Part shown: positions 24,596 to 35,299 of the stretch, piece after piece
Numbering within the stretch: position 1 is the first letter of the stretch
Layout: every line of letters starts with the position of its first letter
DNA from: Metellina segmentata
Taxonomy: Eukaryota > Arthropoda > Arachnida > Araneae > Tetragnathidae
Direction of reading: 5' to 3'
Length of the DNA: 64,000 nucleotides
Assembly (NCBI GenBank): GCA_947359465.1
Contig: OX375878.1
Span: forward strand, 82,687,627-82,751,626
Made by a program: the position numbers and the translations under genes
Notes under the pieces: model-generated
What the model was told of the DNA's origin: nothing
Databases searched by the model: none
What the model saw: the letters and a program-made list of their open reading frames with translations, nothing else

Positions 24596-25585
24596 TATTT
24601 ACGCATGATAAGAAATGAAGAGGAAAATTTATTTTTAATTTACAAACTACAATTTAATTTAATTTAATTAACTACAAAAGCCAAAAACTATAAACTGAGG
24701 TAAATGCAGAATGTGTGGAAGTGTTACGTCTGTTTGATCTGAGTAAAGAAGGAGACGTTACGTCGTAGCACCCAAGTGATTAGGATAACCGGCTCGTGTC
24801 TAGGAAGTTTCCAGTCTCCCAAGTGGCTTTGATGCGCCGGCAAATAAAACTGAACTCGGCTAGCTTTTAGTTTCCAGCTGAGATGTCAGTTTTGCGGTCC
24901 TATTATTTGTCAATGAAATATCTTGGAATGAACTTGTTATTTTATCTTGTACTAAAAATGAAATTGCTGCAAATTAATCTATTTACCTTTGAAATCAAGT
25001 CCTTACCCATCTAAGTTGAATTTAAAAAATTTGGAATAGTGGAATTAAAGTGTGGTGGCAATAACAGGTGTTGTCGGGGAGGGTTTGGGTTTGCTTGGTC
25101 GGTGGGGGTGCCAAGGCTCGTTTCTGAAAATATTCTTTCTCAACGCACTAAAAGAAGTTCTTTAAAAAAAAATTCTAAAAATGTTTGAAAATAGAAAAAC
25201 ATTTCCAAATATGCACAGAACATGCAAGAAACTTCAACTATGCAAAATGGTCCCAAATATGCCAAATAGATTCGGGTTTTTTAGGTTGTAAATTGCTAAA
25301 AAAAACACTCTATATGGATTTCTATCGATGTTGGTGCTAAAAAAAGGATATACAAAATATGCAAAATTCGAGCTCTAGTAATGAGGTTAGCATGAGTTGG
25401 AATTAATTAAAAATAACTGCCCATGTTATTGAGATTCGCAAGACCTGTACGTTCTCCTTTCTCCTAATAACAAGAAATTTGATATTCCAAGAATTGTTTA
25501 ATAACGCCATTTCATTTCGTTGAAACTACAGCAACGTTGCCATCCAGACAACAACAAATAATACAATGATAACAGACTAGATTTA

Positions 25586-26670
25586 TTAGATGCGCGTGCA
25601 TCTTTGTTGAACTTCTCTGTTGCTTGGAAAGTTTCCTGGATCGTTCACCCAAGACAAGCTAACTTCAAATCTCCCTTCTTCATTTTCCCTCAAAGTATTA
25701 TGAAAGTGATTTAATATTGCCTTTTCTATTTCTTCTATAGGTTGAATTTCGCATGAATCTGTTATGCCTATGGCTTCCAGCTTCCACAAGTTCTCTAGAC
25801 GATAGGTGTGTATTAGCACGGAGGTCACGATCCAGGATGCATTTTCCTCGGAAGAACGCCCACACATTTTACCCATGACTACCCATCCAAACAATGTCTG
25901 TAAAGCAACTAGATCATTGTCTAATTTGCGGAGTTCTCCAGTTAGAACTTGCCCAGCTATGTTTGATCCGAGAAGAATTTCTATAGGTAGATCGCCTTTT
26001 TTCCCACATCTGTGACAGCAATATGCATTCGATTCGTCTCTGAACAAAGTTCTGGGGGTAATCTTGCCACATGGCCACAAATTTTATGTTGCTCCAATAG
26101 TTGAATACCACGACAGTACTTGCCCTCAAGACTACTTACAGTCAATTGGTAGCAGTTGTGGGTTTTCCTACCAGAAGTTACTCCTCCAAAGAAGGTATGC
26201 ACTAAGCTTTCGGAACCAACTGGTCTACATCTGATCCTATGAGCCGTCTCTTTCAATATGTAGGATCTTTGAGAACCAGTATCAATTAAATCTCTGACTG
26301 TCTTTTTTCTGCCATTGACTTCGATATTTACCAACAAAGTTTGCAGAAATACTTCTTCTGTGGCACAATAATTGGCTAAAGATTCGTTTTATTTTCCTTC
26401 TTCATCACATTCTTTCGCCTCGTCTCTTTTCTGATTTGCAAGCTCCGAACATACCATAGCCTAATGTCTCTATGAAGAAATTAAACAGTGAACATTTGTC
26501 CTACACTGTTTTGCTCGGTGTCCTAACTTAAAACAGATAAAACATGCTTTTTTTTTTCCTTTATTAGATCATGCCTTTTACTCAACGGTATTTTTTGAGC
26601 AGTAAAACAATCTTTACTTTCATGTTGTTTTTCGCAGGCAATGCAATTGATCTTCTCATTTCGCTTTTCA
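25586..26670 (-). pseudogene. BEL/Pao retrotransposon: zinc knuckle and aspartic protease
   Basis: On the minus strand, a CIACEKQHESKDC knuckle (C-X2-C-X3-H-X4-C) at about 26620-26660 ends the gag part. The aspartic protease region follows: LIDTGSQRSYI carries the catalytic D-T-G-S, then GGVTSGRK, LPIEILLGSNIAGQVLTG and LVALQTLFGWVVMGKM, the usual order in the DUF1758/peptidase A17 domain of BEL/Pao polyproteins. The protease is split by at least one frameshift near 25990-26080 and stops interrupt the link to the knuckle. The copy ends near 25586, before the reverse transcriptase, so it is a 3'-truncated retroelement. It would have processed the element's own polyprotein. Confidence 0.85.
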
Positions 26671-27031
26671 AACCTTGTGTCACTCGAAAACAGATCATTG
26701 GCTGTGGGAACCGAACCTCAAATTGGCCTTTTTTTTCTCTCTATGTATTCCACCTTCCAATAATTTAAATCCCGATTTTGCAAATGAAATCCTTTGCTCC
26801 CCTTTTACTTCACTTCTCAAGAATAACAACAGCATTTTTAATTTGTCACAGTAAGAATGCGAGGTAACTGGTCGATTGATTTCGCAACCATACTCGAAAT
26901 AGATCTACGGGAATGCATAATTCCACGAGTGGAAACAACATGGCCGCATATTTATCAGTTGTCATTCCAATGGAGTCTAATGCTCGTAAATACGACTCCA
27001 ATTTATCGTACAACAATGCTACATTACATTT

Positions 27032-27689
27032 TCACCTTTTCTCCTGAACATTTCTGATTACAAGACCCAGCATTTCTCGAACATAAAACTCAGTTAATAG
27101 TTCTTCCCTGCCGAATCTATTTTTTAAACACTCAATGACATTTCCATAATTTCCGACCGTAGTTGGGAAGCTGTCATTAATGTCACGAGCTCTACTCCCA
27201 GGAACAGTTGCTTGATACAAATAATGGAACTTGTCTTCATGTTCCATTTCAACATCATCATGTATACGCTTAAACTACAAAATGTCAACCAATCATTTAC
27301 TTCTCCACCGAATTGTTTAAGCTCAATCTTGGGCAATTTCAGTTTACGTCTACTTGAAAGTGGAGATGTAGCGATGGACTCAGCAGTACTTGATGGTAAA
27401 ACTTCACTATTTAAATGCATCTCAACTTTTACACGCACTGAATCTATTTTTTCCTTATACGCTTCGATACTCGCCCATTCAAGATCAAATTCTTCATCTG
27501 TTCCGAATTCAAAATTTGACGGTCAAGAACATTCAATTCAGCAAATAAACGCTCTAAAGTAGCTGTTTTGGTTTTTATTATTTCTTTATCACGTACTTCT
27601 TTCACTAACTCCTCTAAAATATAGTTAACCGTTTTCGTGAACGACGATCTTACTGACTTTCGAGTTCGTTTTGCAGCTTTCGTTGTCAG
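27032..27689 (-). pseudogene. BEL/Pao gag remnant (DUF1759-like)
   Basis: On the minus strand the reading starts near 27689 with TTKAAKRTRKSVRSSFTK and a coiled, charged segment (YILEELVKEVRDKEIIKTK). It shifts frame near 27520 and continues with SSRRKLKLPKIELKQFGGEV and NDWLTF, the family's conserved PKIEL-F-G-W motif. A further shift leads to DKFHYLYQATVPGSRA and YGNVIECLKNRFGRE. The expected start ATG reads CTG. Gag would form the retroelement's particle; this copy cannot make one product. It is upstream of, and collinear with, the protease remnant at 25586-26670. Confidence 0.85.
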
Positions 27690-27810
27690 ATGAATCTTAA
27701 TACATCAACATAGTTTATTTTCATTAAAAATATAAATTTACTTCCACTTACGATTTATCACGTCCGGGTCAAGTTAAAAGCACCTCAATGTTGTTCTAGT
27801 CATCGCATAC

Positions 27811-28706
27811 TAGGGATGCGATGTATTTAACATCGATGTATTGGAGTCGATGTTTTTGTAACATCGATGTTTATACTTGTCGATGTTTTTACGTTGTCAA
27901 TGTTTTATTTTTAAGTGAAAAATGTACCATTATAAAAATTAAAAAAATAACCAAGTAGTATGATCGGCCAAGGGTGAAGGGTTTAAAATAGGGTTGTAAC
28001 ATCGATGTCAATGTTTTCAAAACATCGAGGTCTTATAAAAAAATATCGAAGTATCTACCATCGATTTATTAAAGCCGATATTTTTGTAAAATCGGTGTTT
28101 TTACGATGTCGATGTTTTATTTTTGAATAAAAAAAGTACCGTTACAAAAATTTAAAAAATAACCAAGTAGCATAATGTTTATTATCAGTAAATTGAGCAT
28201 GCTTTTAGACCAAAGTGGCCAAGTGTGAAGGTTTTGAAAAGTAGGGATGTGACAACGATGTTGAGGTTTATTTAAAGTAAATAAAAAATACGTTTGTTGT
28301 GTTCCCCCATATGATGATAAATAATTAATAATAACTAACAATAATTACTGTTATGTACCTACCTAATTATACTTATATTAGAAAGTACCTATGTCAAATT
28401 GTTGTAAATATTAATTACTTTTATGTTATTCAATTTGAAAATAATGTTAATTGTTCTTATAAATTTTTTAAAATTTGTTTTGGCAGTAAAAAAAGTTTTA
28501 ACTATCAATTAATATATATAAACACTACAAATGACGAATTAAATCCCCTCTACCCAGCGAACATTAATGTTTGTAGTTGAAAACCAGTTTTAGAAACGGG
28601 GGAAACATCGATGGTTTTGGGATGATGTATTCTAAACATCGATGTTTTAATTTTGAACATCGATGTTTCAAAGCATCGACGTTTTGCTGTCGATGTCGTA
28701 TCACTA
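27811..28706. mobile_element. hAT element with repeated ACATCGATGT motifs
   Basis: The left end TAGGGATGCGATGT and inverted right end TAGTGATACGACATC are flanked by TCGCATAC (27803-27810) and CCGTATAC (28707-28714). These agree at 6 of 8 positions, both differences being C/T transitions, as in an aged hAT duplication. The interior is full of AACATCGATGTT-type palindromic motifs near both ends. A block of about 210 bp near the left end (ATGTTTTATTTTT, then AATAACCAAGTAG, then AGGG-TGT-AC-TCGATG) is present twice, at about 27897 and 28109. No transposase frame is visible. Confidence 0.75.
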
Positions 28707-28714
28707 CCGTATAC

Positions 28715-29128
28715 TTCTTCCCCAGTGTCGATATTACACAGAAGCGATCTGGAAATTGTACTGCTCGTCTAGATCTAGTGATGTAGTTTGTAGATAGTTT
28801 GACACTGTCACAAGTGTGTGAGTTCGTGTCGCAACCTTTGGAGCCTTCTCAGTGTTGATCAGTGGTCTGATATTTTCTCTTCGGCGTGGCAATCTGTGAC
28901 GTCATAATTACGCAGAGTTTGGAGATGCAGACGAACTGAAATGTGAAATAGACGCTCATGTTATCTCTTCATGAGCAGAACTCTAAAATATTTAGGACTT
29001 TCCACCATCCATTGTCTCATCCTTCAACATATCGGGAGCCCTATGTAAGTTCATTTCATTAAATTATTTTTGTTAAATTAAATGTTCTTAATTCTATACT
29101 GAAATTAACTATTAAAAACAATTCCAAG
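28715..29128. other. No gene recognised between two retroelement remnants
   Basis: This short region separates the hAT at 27811 from the BEL/Pao remnant to the right. A donor-like GTAAGT at about 29045 has no supporting exon. Confidence 0.35.
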
Positions 29129-29478
29129 TGTTGGATGGGTTCTTCCTGTTGCTTCCAAGTCACAATAAGTCAAGCCAGCAGTTTTAGTCCCAAGATAATT
29201 TATTACATGAAAAGGGACACGATACAAAACATGGAAATAACATAACCAGAAAACATTGTTTGTTAGGTAGCGACGGTAGCGTAGATTATCTTAATCCGGA
29301 AGAAAAACCAATCGGTCTCTTCCTTTTTCAAGACTCTTCTTGTGATCTTGACAACCCTTCCTTGGGTTGTCGCGCTTGTCACTCACCAACCTCTTCAGTT
29401 GGCGACAGCTTCCTGACACCAAGTATAAGCAGGAAGAAAAACTAGTAGTTTTTAGCTTTCATGATCTGCTATATTAAA
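29129..29478 (+). repeat. Possible 5' LTR of the plus-strand BEL/Pao element
   Basis: The stretch opens TGTTGGATGGG, a common BEL/Pao LTR start, and ends just before a good primer-binding site at 29479. No 3' partner LTR was found, so the left boundary is inferred only. Confidence 0.35.
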
Positions 29479-29496
29479 TGGCGTCCGTGACAGGAC
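29479..29496 (+). promoter_or_regulatory. Retrotransposon primer-binding site
   Basis: TGGCGTCCGTGACAGGAC begins with the TGG expected opposite a tRNA 3' CCA end and closely resembles primer sites known from BEL/Pao elements. The gag remnant starts about 60 bp downstream. Confidence 0.6.
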
Positions 29497-29556
29497 TTAG
29501 AATTTATTATTGATAACTTGTGATTGATAAGTTAGTTCATTTACTTCAATCTTATG

Positions 29557-30611
29557 ATGGAGAGTTTGAAGAAAATGCGTATTCCTCTAAAAAGCGGTTT
29601 CACGAAAATCGCTAATGTGTTACATTAACGTCTGGAAGAGGAGGAACGTGATATTGATGAAATAGAAATTTCAATGGCTCAGTTAGACGAAAAATGGTTA
29701 GAACTTTAATCGAAAGAAAAAGAAATTGTTGATTCGTTGTCAGTTCAAGATGAGTGTTCTCAAGAAAGTTTTAATCAACTTACGAAGTTTTTGAAGAGTA
29801 TAAGGAAATATTTATACGACTTAAAACTAAATTTAAGTAAAACATTAAATACGATGTTAAAAGTATTTATGACGATACTAAAAGCGTACTTAGTGAAACA
29901 GTATCAAAGTAAGGTTCCAACTTCCTAATATTGAACTTTAAAAGTTCAATGGTAATGTTAAGGAATGGCTTGGTTTCTGGGGTCAGTTTAGGAAAATTCA
30001 CGAAGACTTGGAGATCGCACCAGAGGATAAATTACAATACATATCTCAGGAGAGTATATTTGCAGACATATAAAAGGCATTTTTACAGATTAGTGTAAAG
30101 CCCAATGATCGGGATTTTTTTAGATTATTTTGATGTAAATGGTGAGTAAATGGAACTAAAAATATTTCGTCATACTAGAGTAGTGTTTGGTGTGAAAAGT
30201 AGCCCTTTTCTTTTAGCAGCTGTAATAGAACTTCAGTTGCAGAAATATATGGAAAATTCTCACTATGATAAAAATATGGAAAATTCTCACTATGATAAAA
30301 ATATGTTGCATAAGCTAATTCCTTTTTTTTATGTAGATAACCTTGTTACAAGTTTTGTCGATCAGCATGAAATTACATTGTGTATTGGAGAATCTCAAAA
30401 AGTAATGCATGAAGGAAAGTTTAATCACCGAGGTTGGTTAAGTTTTGGGGGTGACTTACAAACAGTTGATTCATCAGAATTGGGCTTGTTATGGGATTAC
30501 CAGAAATATTTTTAGATGTGAACCTCAATTGGTTAGAAGGCTTCGAATTGATGGAAGTAACTAGAGGACTATTTTTCCTATAGCCCGCAGACTATATGAC
30601 CCAATTAGTAT
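29557..30611 (+). pseudogene. BEL/Pao gag and reverse transcriptase remnant, first part
   Basis: From an ATG near 29557 the frame reads MESLKKMRIPLKSGFTKIAN with two early nonsense codons, then a charged gag segment. The conserved KFNG/W motif region follows around 29940-30010 (FNGNVKEWLGF in frame). A large deletion joins this to the C-terminal half of the reverse transcriptase from about 30150: RHTRVVFGVKSSPFLLAAV, then FFYVDNLVTS. The catalytic Y-V-D-D motif reads YVDN at 30330-30341, so the enzyme is dead. A perfect in-frame 27-bp duplication (MENSHYDKN twice) lies at 30249-30302. The frame is cut at 30611 by the solo LTR and resumes after 31778. Confidence 0.85.
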
Positions 30612-31774
30612 TGTGACGGAAGCAAAGCAAGCGCTCGGTGGTGAAGTTGAAAGGACGGAAGACGAGATGCCTTTGGGGTCACGTCGACGCATGAACCCAG
30701 CGCTAAGGCTGGCACAGTTAACGAGTTGCCGGGCAAGAGTTAGTTTCCGCCGCGGTGGGAAAGCGAGATGTCGTCGTCGCTATGCCGACCGCGGGATGCA
30801 GATAACGAGGCACAGGTCAGAAGTTCATTTCCGCAGCTTCCAGGACCAGAGGAGACCGCAGAGACCTTTTTACTCGAAGAAGCTAATGAAGTTCCCGCCT
30901 CAGCCGTCGGAAGGGGTAAATTAACCACCAGTGGACAGCCAGATTTGGAACCATCCAACGGCGAGAGGACAAATGTGATGAATGAAACGAGAGGGGGTCC
31001 CAACAACTCCATTTCGACTTTTCGGACGGGAGAGAATCGAAAAGGATTTCAGAGAGAGAGGTCAACAGACCCGAGGGATCAAGACTTATCCTAGAAAGAG
31101 GACACCCGTTCACGGTTACCGATACCCCGTTGTCTGGGGATAAGTGCTTAACCGAGCATTTTAAAAGGCGAGCCTATGCCTGTGAGAGTCACGACTGCTG
31201 TTCGTTGACTCTGGAAAATTCCTGATCTGGGAGTACGTCGAAGTGACGGATAGAAAGCTCAAAACTGAGTTGTTAGTCCGGTACATTGGAAGGAACGTAA
31301 GTGTTCATCCGAGCACTGGAAAAAGGCGAGCCTATGCCTGTGAGAGTCACGACTGATGTTCGTTGACTCTGAGAAATTTCCGACCTGGGAGTACGTCGAC
31401 CAAAACGTAGAGAAGCTTAAACCTGAGCTGCTGATCCTGCTGATTTGGAGCGAACGTGAATTTAGAAAAGCTCAACCGCTACTGATCCCGCTCAACAGAG
31501 CGGTCATCGAATTTTCGAGCTCACCTGAGCTACGGACCTTACTCGACCGAAGAGTTGTTGGGGAAGGGCTCACCCGAGCCGGATAATCAGCCTCGAATAT
31601 TCTGGAGAGACCCTGTGGGGTCACAAGACTAAGGACCCTACCTGTAAAAAAATAACAAACTAAAACTCCATCATATTTTTTCTAATTTTCGTCAATAAAA
31701 TATTTAGTCCAGAGCCACCTGCGAGTTGATTCTTTAGAGAGACTCGTAATCAACTACCACTTTAAAACGTTACA
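30612..31774. mobile_element. Solo LTR (1.16 kb) inserted in the BEL/Pao pol gene
   Basis: The insert starts TGTGACGG and ends CGTTACA, giving short inverted TGTRAC ends typical of LTRs. The target 4-mer GTAT (30608-30611) is followed after the insert by TTAT (31775-31778), a duplication with one change. Without it, the BEL/Pao frame reads straight across. An AATAAA near 31693 fits an LTR polyadenylation signal. Inside, a segment of about 155 bp is tandemly repeated: GGCGAGCCTATGCCTGTGAG occurs at about 31168 and 31325. Open frames of 60-100 codons inside show no domain and arise from its higher GC content. Confidence 0.8.
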
Positions 31775-31778
31775 TTAT

Positions 31779-32718
31779 TGTAAGCCCTGTTCTGCTTCCC
31801 AAGATATTATTGCAAAGCTTATGGAAAATAGGAATTTCTTGGGATACCGAAGTTGATGAAAATACGAAGGAAAAGTTTCTAAGTTTTGGCTCAGAGATCT
31901 GAATCTCTTAAAAGAAATTTATAAACCTCGATGGATATACACTAACAGAGACAAAACAACATTTTTTTACTTTGACACCTTCTGCGACGCCAGTAGTAAT
32001 GCATATGCTGCTGTAGTGTTCGTGAGAATTCAGACTTGTTACGGAATTGAAGTTCATTTATTAGCTTCTAAGTCCAGAGCAGCTCCGGTGAAATCTATCC
32101 CGATTCCACGCCTTGAGTAGATAGCTGCAACAGTGAGAGCGAGACTGCACCTCCGTTTTAGAAGGTTTACAATGTCAAAACGTTGAGTTGTATTTTTGGA
32201 CTGATTCAACCACTGCTTTGACCTGGATCCAAAAGGAATAAATCTGAACTGTTTTTGTGTTGAACAGAGTACAAGTAATCAGGAAATTAACATACCCGAA
32301 TGCATGTATCAGGAGACATGTATCAGGAGCAGATAATCCTGCTGACCTTCCATCCATAGGCTGTATTGCGAAACAGCTTTTGTCAGTTAAATGGTGGGAG
32401 GGACCGGCATGGTTAAAGAAAAATGTAGATGAACGGCCAACACCAAACTTGGCATATAATCAGGAAAACATTATTTAAGAAATCAGGAAAGGTGCTGTAA
32501 CTAACACACATGTAAATCTAGAAACAGGAAATCTTTCATAAAATATCTTCATGTGTCAAATTTATGAGTGTAATTGCTTGGATTTATAGATTTTTTTCTA
32601 ATGTAAAATTGAAGACATCGCGTTACCTTGGGGATGTAACTTTGAAAGAAACAAATAATGCAGAAATAGTTTTGTTAAAAATTATCCAACGCGCGAAACA
32701 GTTCCTGTTGACGTAAAG
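31779..32718 (+). pseudogene. BEL/Pao pol remnant, second part (RT connection/RNase H)
   Basis: The frame continues with PVLLPKILLQSLWK and SWDTEVDENTKEKF, the conserved block downstream of the BEL/Pao reverse transcriptase. YFDTFCDASSNAYAAVVF follows, with the RNase H-type F-C-D-A-S active segment, then HLLASKSRAAPVKSIPIPRL and, after shifts, the CIRRHVSGADNPAD block. A later segment (AEIVLLKIIQRAKQF, about 32660-32705) resembles the pre-integrase region. Stops and frameshifts occur throughout. The remnant is ended at 32719 by a hAT element, and no integrase is seen. Confidence 0.85.
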
Positions 32719-33690
32719 CAGTGTTTCTGAAAATTTTGACGTATGTGTACCCCTTCTATGATTTTCGTAACGCTGAATACCCCTTATCAAAAAAATGGAT
32801 GTATTTTAATAACAATCAAAATTGATTTATTTTTTCTTTCTTTTTTTGTGACATACACAAAATAATAAAAAAAGATAAATAAAATTATTCACAATAAAAT
32901 ATAAATAAAATTTATATTATAAATAACGTTTATTTGAATCAATGAGAAGGATGAAATTGTTTGTGTTGAGATAACAGATCATCATAATTATTTTCATCAT
33001 CATTTGGTTCCCTAGTTGTTAATTTTAATCTGAGATGTGGTTCCACGTCCAATAGTCTGTTCCTTTTTTTCGACTTAATGTCTACAAATGCTGAAAAAGC
33101 TACTTCACATAAATATGAAGTTGGAAAAGGCAAGATGGATTTTAGAACTTTTTCTGTTAAAACCGCGGATACACAAGTTGCATATGCAACCAGGATGATG
33201 TTAAAGTACTCTCCTTATGTTTACTTTTCAAGAATCCGTCTGATGCCAATTCCAACAAATGCTCTTCTTCCGCATGCGATAAATCTTCTGGCATGGATGT
33301 TGTGTTAATGTTAAACGGATATCTTATCCATTACATATTTTTGGTTAAATCAGGGAAATAGTTTCTCAAGCCCACTTGCAAACTCTCCAAATGATGTGTT
33401 ATGCATTTCAGAGTACCAGCATCCATTTTAGTAGTCGAACTTGTTATAAACTCATGAAGAGAGGGAAACGAGTCTACTTCTCCATTACCAACTCTCTTTT
33501 GCCATAACTTTAGTTTTGCGATGGCAGCGTTCACTTTATCTTGAACGTGAAACAATGAAATTTCTTTGCCTTGTAACGTACCTTTATATGTGTAATGCAT
33601 TCGGGCGCAATCTGCCTTAGTGATCAAATGATGCAAACAGCTATCCACGAAGAGCGCGAATAAAATTAAAAGGTTGGGTCCAAACATCCG
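32719..33690 (-). mobile_element. ZBED-type hAT element, 5' truncated
   Basis: The end CAGTGTTTCTGAAAATTTTG at 32719, followed by a GTGTACCCC and TACCCCTTAT block, is the typical terminus of this hAT lineage. The C-terminal half of its transposase is read inward on the minus strand. The other end is missing; the sequence breaks off around 33690 beside a Tc1 copy. It sits inside the plus-strand BEL/Pao remnant. Confidence 0.75.
32941..33687 (-). pseudogene. hAT transposase (ZBED5/SCAND3-like), C-terminal part
   Basis: Minus-strand reading gives LFVDSCLHHLITKADCARMH, then SLFHVQDKVNAAIAKLKLWQ, SFPSLHEFITSS and LESLQVGLRNYFPDL. After frameshifts near 33150-33330 come LPFPTSYLCEVAFSAF and VDIKSKKRNRL, the hAT dimerisation segment with the usual PFPTTYLCE-FS-KTK-RNRL pattern. 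It ends in NDDENNYDDLLSQHKQFHPS and a stop. The BED zinc finger and N-terminal catalytic region are absent. The family is known both as hAT transposases and as domesticated ZBED/SCAND3 proteins; here it is plainly broken. Confidence 0.85.
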
Positions 33691-33759
33691 GTAAAGATAA
33701 GAGAGGAGTGGGGAACGGTTGCGTCCGACAAAGGGTTAATGAAGTTAAGTTGTTTCTGT

Positions 33760-34566
33760 AGCTAAGTGTGGTATATTTCGGCCGTGTCACTCTGGACCAT
33801 CTCACGCCTCACAAGACTGCCTTGACTTGACTCATGAGAACGTAGAATTAGGCGCAGCTAAGCACACGCCAGTACAGCAACTGGACGTTCACAGAGTGGC
33901 GACAGGTGGCTTTTTCCGATGAATCACGTTTTATGCTCCATCGGACAGATGGACGTTGGAGTATACGGCGTGAAACGTCTGAAAGCAAACACCCTGCAAC
34001 CAGGCCCTGATTTACCATTAGGCCCGTGAGGCACGGGCCTAGGGCCCCCATAATTTAGAGGGCCCCTAAGTTTCAAAAGTATCTAAAAATTATAAAAAGT
34101 TTTTAAGTAGTTACATAAATTATTGGGTAGTTACGTAAATGAACGTTGACTGTTTCCCCCACTATCACATTCTTGTAATTACATTAATTATCTAACTATT
34201 ACGTTTTTAATTTTCATCTGCTTTATTTTGTTTTGTCAAGAGTTATAAGTAATGTCACGATTTTCTCAAACTTTTTGGTGACATCTGTGAAACGTTCAAC
34301 AGTCAAATACGTAAGTACCAATTATTGTTATAAAATTAGTTTTTGTGATGAACAAATAATATGAGGGAGGGGCCCCTTCCTGCGTGTTGTGCCTATTATA
34401 CCAAATTTTCTAAATCGGGCCCTGCCTGCAACAATTGCCGGAAGGATCCAGGCTGGAGGAGCGAGCATTATGGTTTGGGGAATGTTTTCCTGGCTTTCAC
34501 TGGGTGCACTCACCATCAGAAACCTAATGGACTCTCTTCCTGCACGTCTGCAGCTTTCAGCGCTCA
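33760..34566 (+). pseudogene. Tc1-like transposase remnant
   Basis: Recognisable pieces are QYSNWTFTEWRQVAFSDESR, which includes the first catalytic Asp (SDES), then FMLHRTDGRWSIRRETSESK. After the MITE come QAGGASIMVWGMFSW, the conserved mid-domain, and a short NLMDSLPARLQ tail. The segment with the second and third catalytic residues is deleted between the WGMFSW block and the tail. A stop ends it near 34566. Confidence 0.8.
34001..34424. mobile_element. hAT MITE, 424 bp, with perfect 8-bp target duplication
   Basis: The inverted ends CAGGCCCTGATTTA and TAAATCGGGCCCTG are flanked by CCTGCAAC on both sides (33993-34000 and 34425-34432). Removing the element plus one 8-mer restores a continuous Tc1 transposase frame, so both boundaries are exact. 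The inside is non-coding and AT-rich. Confidence 0.95.
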
Positions 34567-34865
34567 AGCATGGTTAGTTTTAACTTTCATTTTCTGAGTG
34601 AAAACCCCTGCTTTTTATTTTACTCTTTCGTTAATTTGCATATTTTAATTATTGAATTTTATATATATATTCAAATACGCAAATTAACAATTTCTTTCTA
34701 ACGAACAAATTAACTTTCCTTTTCTGGTTGAATACCCCTGCTTTTTATTTTGCTGTATTAATCCGACTAATTTGCTCTATTAATCCTCTATTATTCACCT
34801 ATTAATCCAAAATCTGAAATGGCCGAGTTCCGGGGGTTTCCAAATTTTGGACTTTGTACTGTATA

Positions 34866-35299
34866 TATATTATAGATGAAAAATTACATGCCTAAATTTC
34901 GCAATACAATAGCAATTTATCATATTCTTAGTCTCTTTACATAAATGATTCAAAAATCAATAACACAATGTCCGAAAGTCATTAGACTTGGGAAATGCCA
35001 AAGTTGTGTAACATACAAGTCAGCTATGTCAAAAATCTGTAACCAATAGGAAAGCAATGTCAAAATCTGTAACCTACGGATCTTGAAATTAAATATTTTA
35101 ATTAGTAATTTTGGACAACAGTTTCTGTCTTCGAATGATTGTATATTGTATTCTAGACCTATAAATAATACACTAAAAAGCATTGATGTTAAATTTCAAA
35201 ATTTTAAAAATTACTCATAGTTAACATTTAGTGTTTCCACATTTTAAGAATCTCTCTTGTCCCTTCGTTCAAAACGTGATACAAGCTTTCTAAGCACAA
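34866..35299. other. AT-rich stretch, nothing recognised
   Basis: The 3' LTR of the minus-strand gypsy element would be expected about here, but I see no sequence matching the region right of its gag gene. Confidence 0.4.

Larger units (their letters stand above)
22277..25377. mobile_element. Non-autonomous hAT element interrupted by a Tc1/mariner element
   Basis: The ends are TAGAGCTCG (22277) and CGAGCTCTA (to 25377), perfect 9-bp inverted repeats. They are flanked by a perfect 8-bp target duplication GTAATGAG (22269-22276 and 25378-25385), the hAT hallmark. Subterminal copies of an ATATGCAAAA motif cluster within about 120 bp of each end, as expected for transposase-binding sites. No transposase gene of its own is visible. 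Removing the nested element leaves about 1.2 kb. A further hAT-like end (CAGGGACGTAACTAGGGGGG at about 22585) lies inside without a visible partner. Confidence 0.9.
33721..34865 (+). mobile_element. Tc1-like transposon, split by a hAT MITE
   Basis: Transposase-derived sequence runs from about 33760, is interrupted at 34001-34424, and resumes in the same frame at 34433. The right terminus AAATTTTGGACTTTGTACTG plus TATA (to 34865) looks like a Tc1 end; no inverted partner is visible on the left. In the 3' tail a block of about 45 bp (TTTTCTG-GTGAA-ACCCCTGC) occurs twice, about 135 bp apart (about 34585 and 34715). Confidence 0.75.

Noticed and set aside
30613..31586. Several 75-120-codon frames on both strands as genes
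   Set aside because: They overlap each other inside a GC-rich solo LTR and show no domain or codon pattern of a gene.
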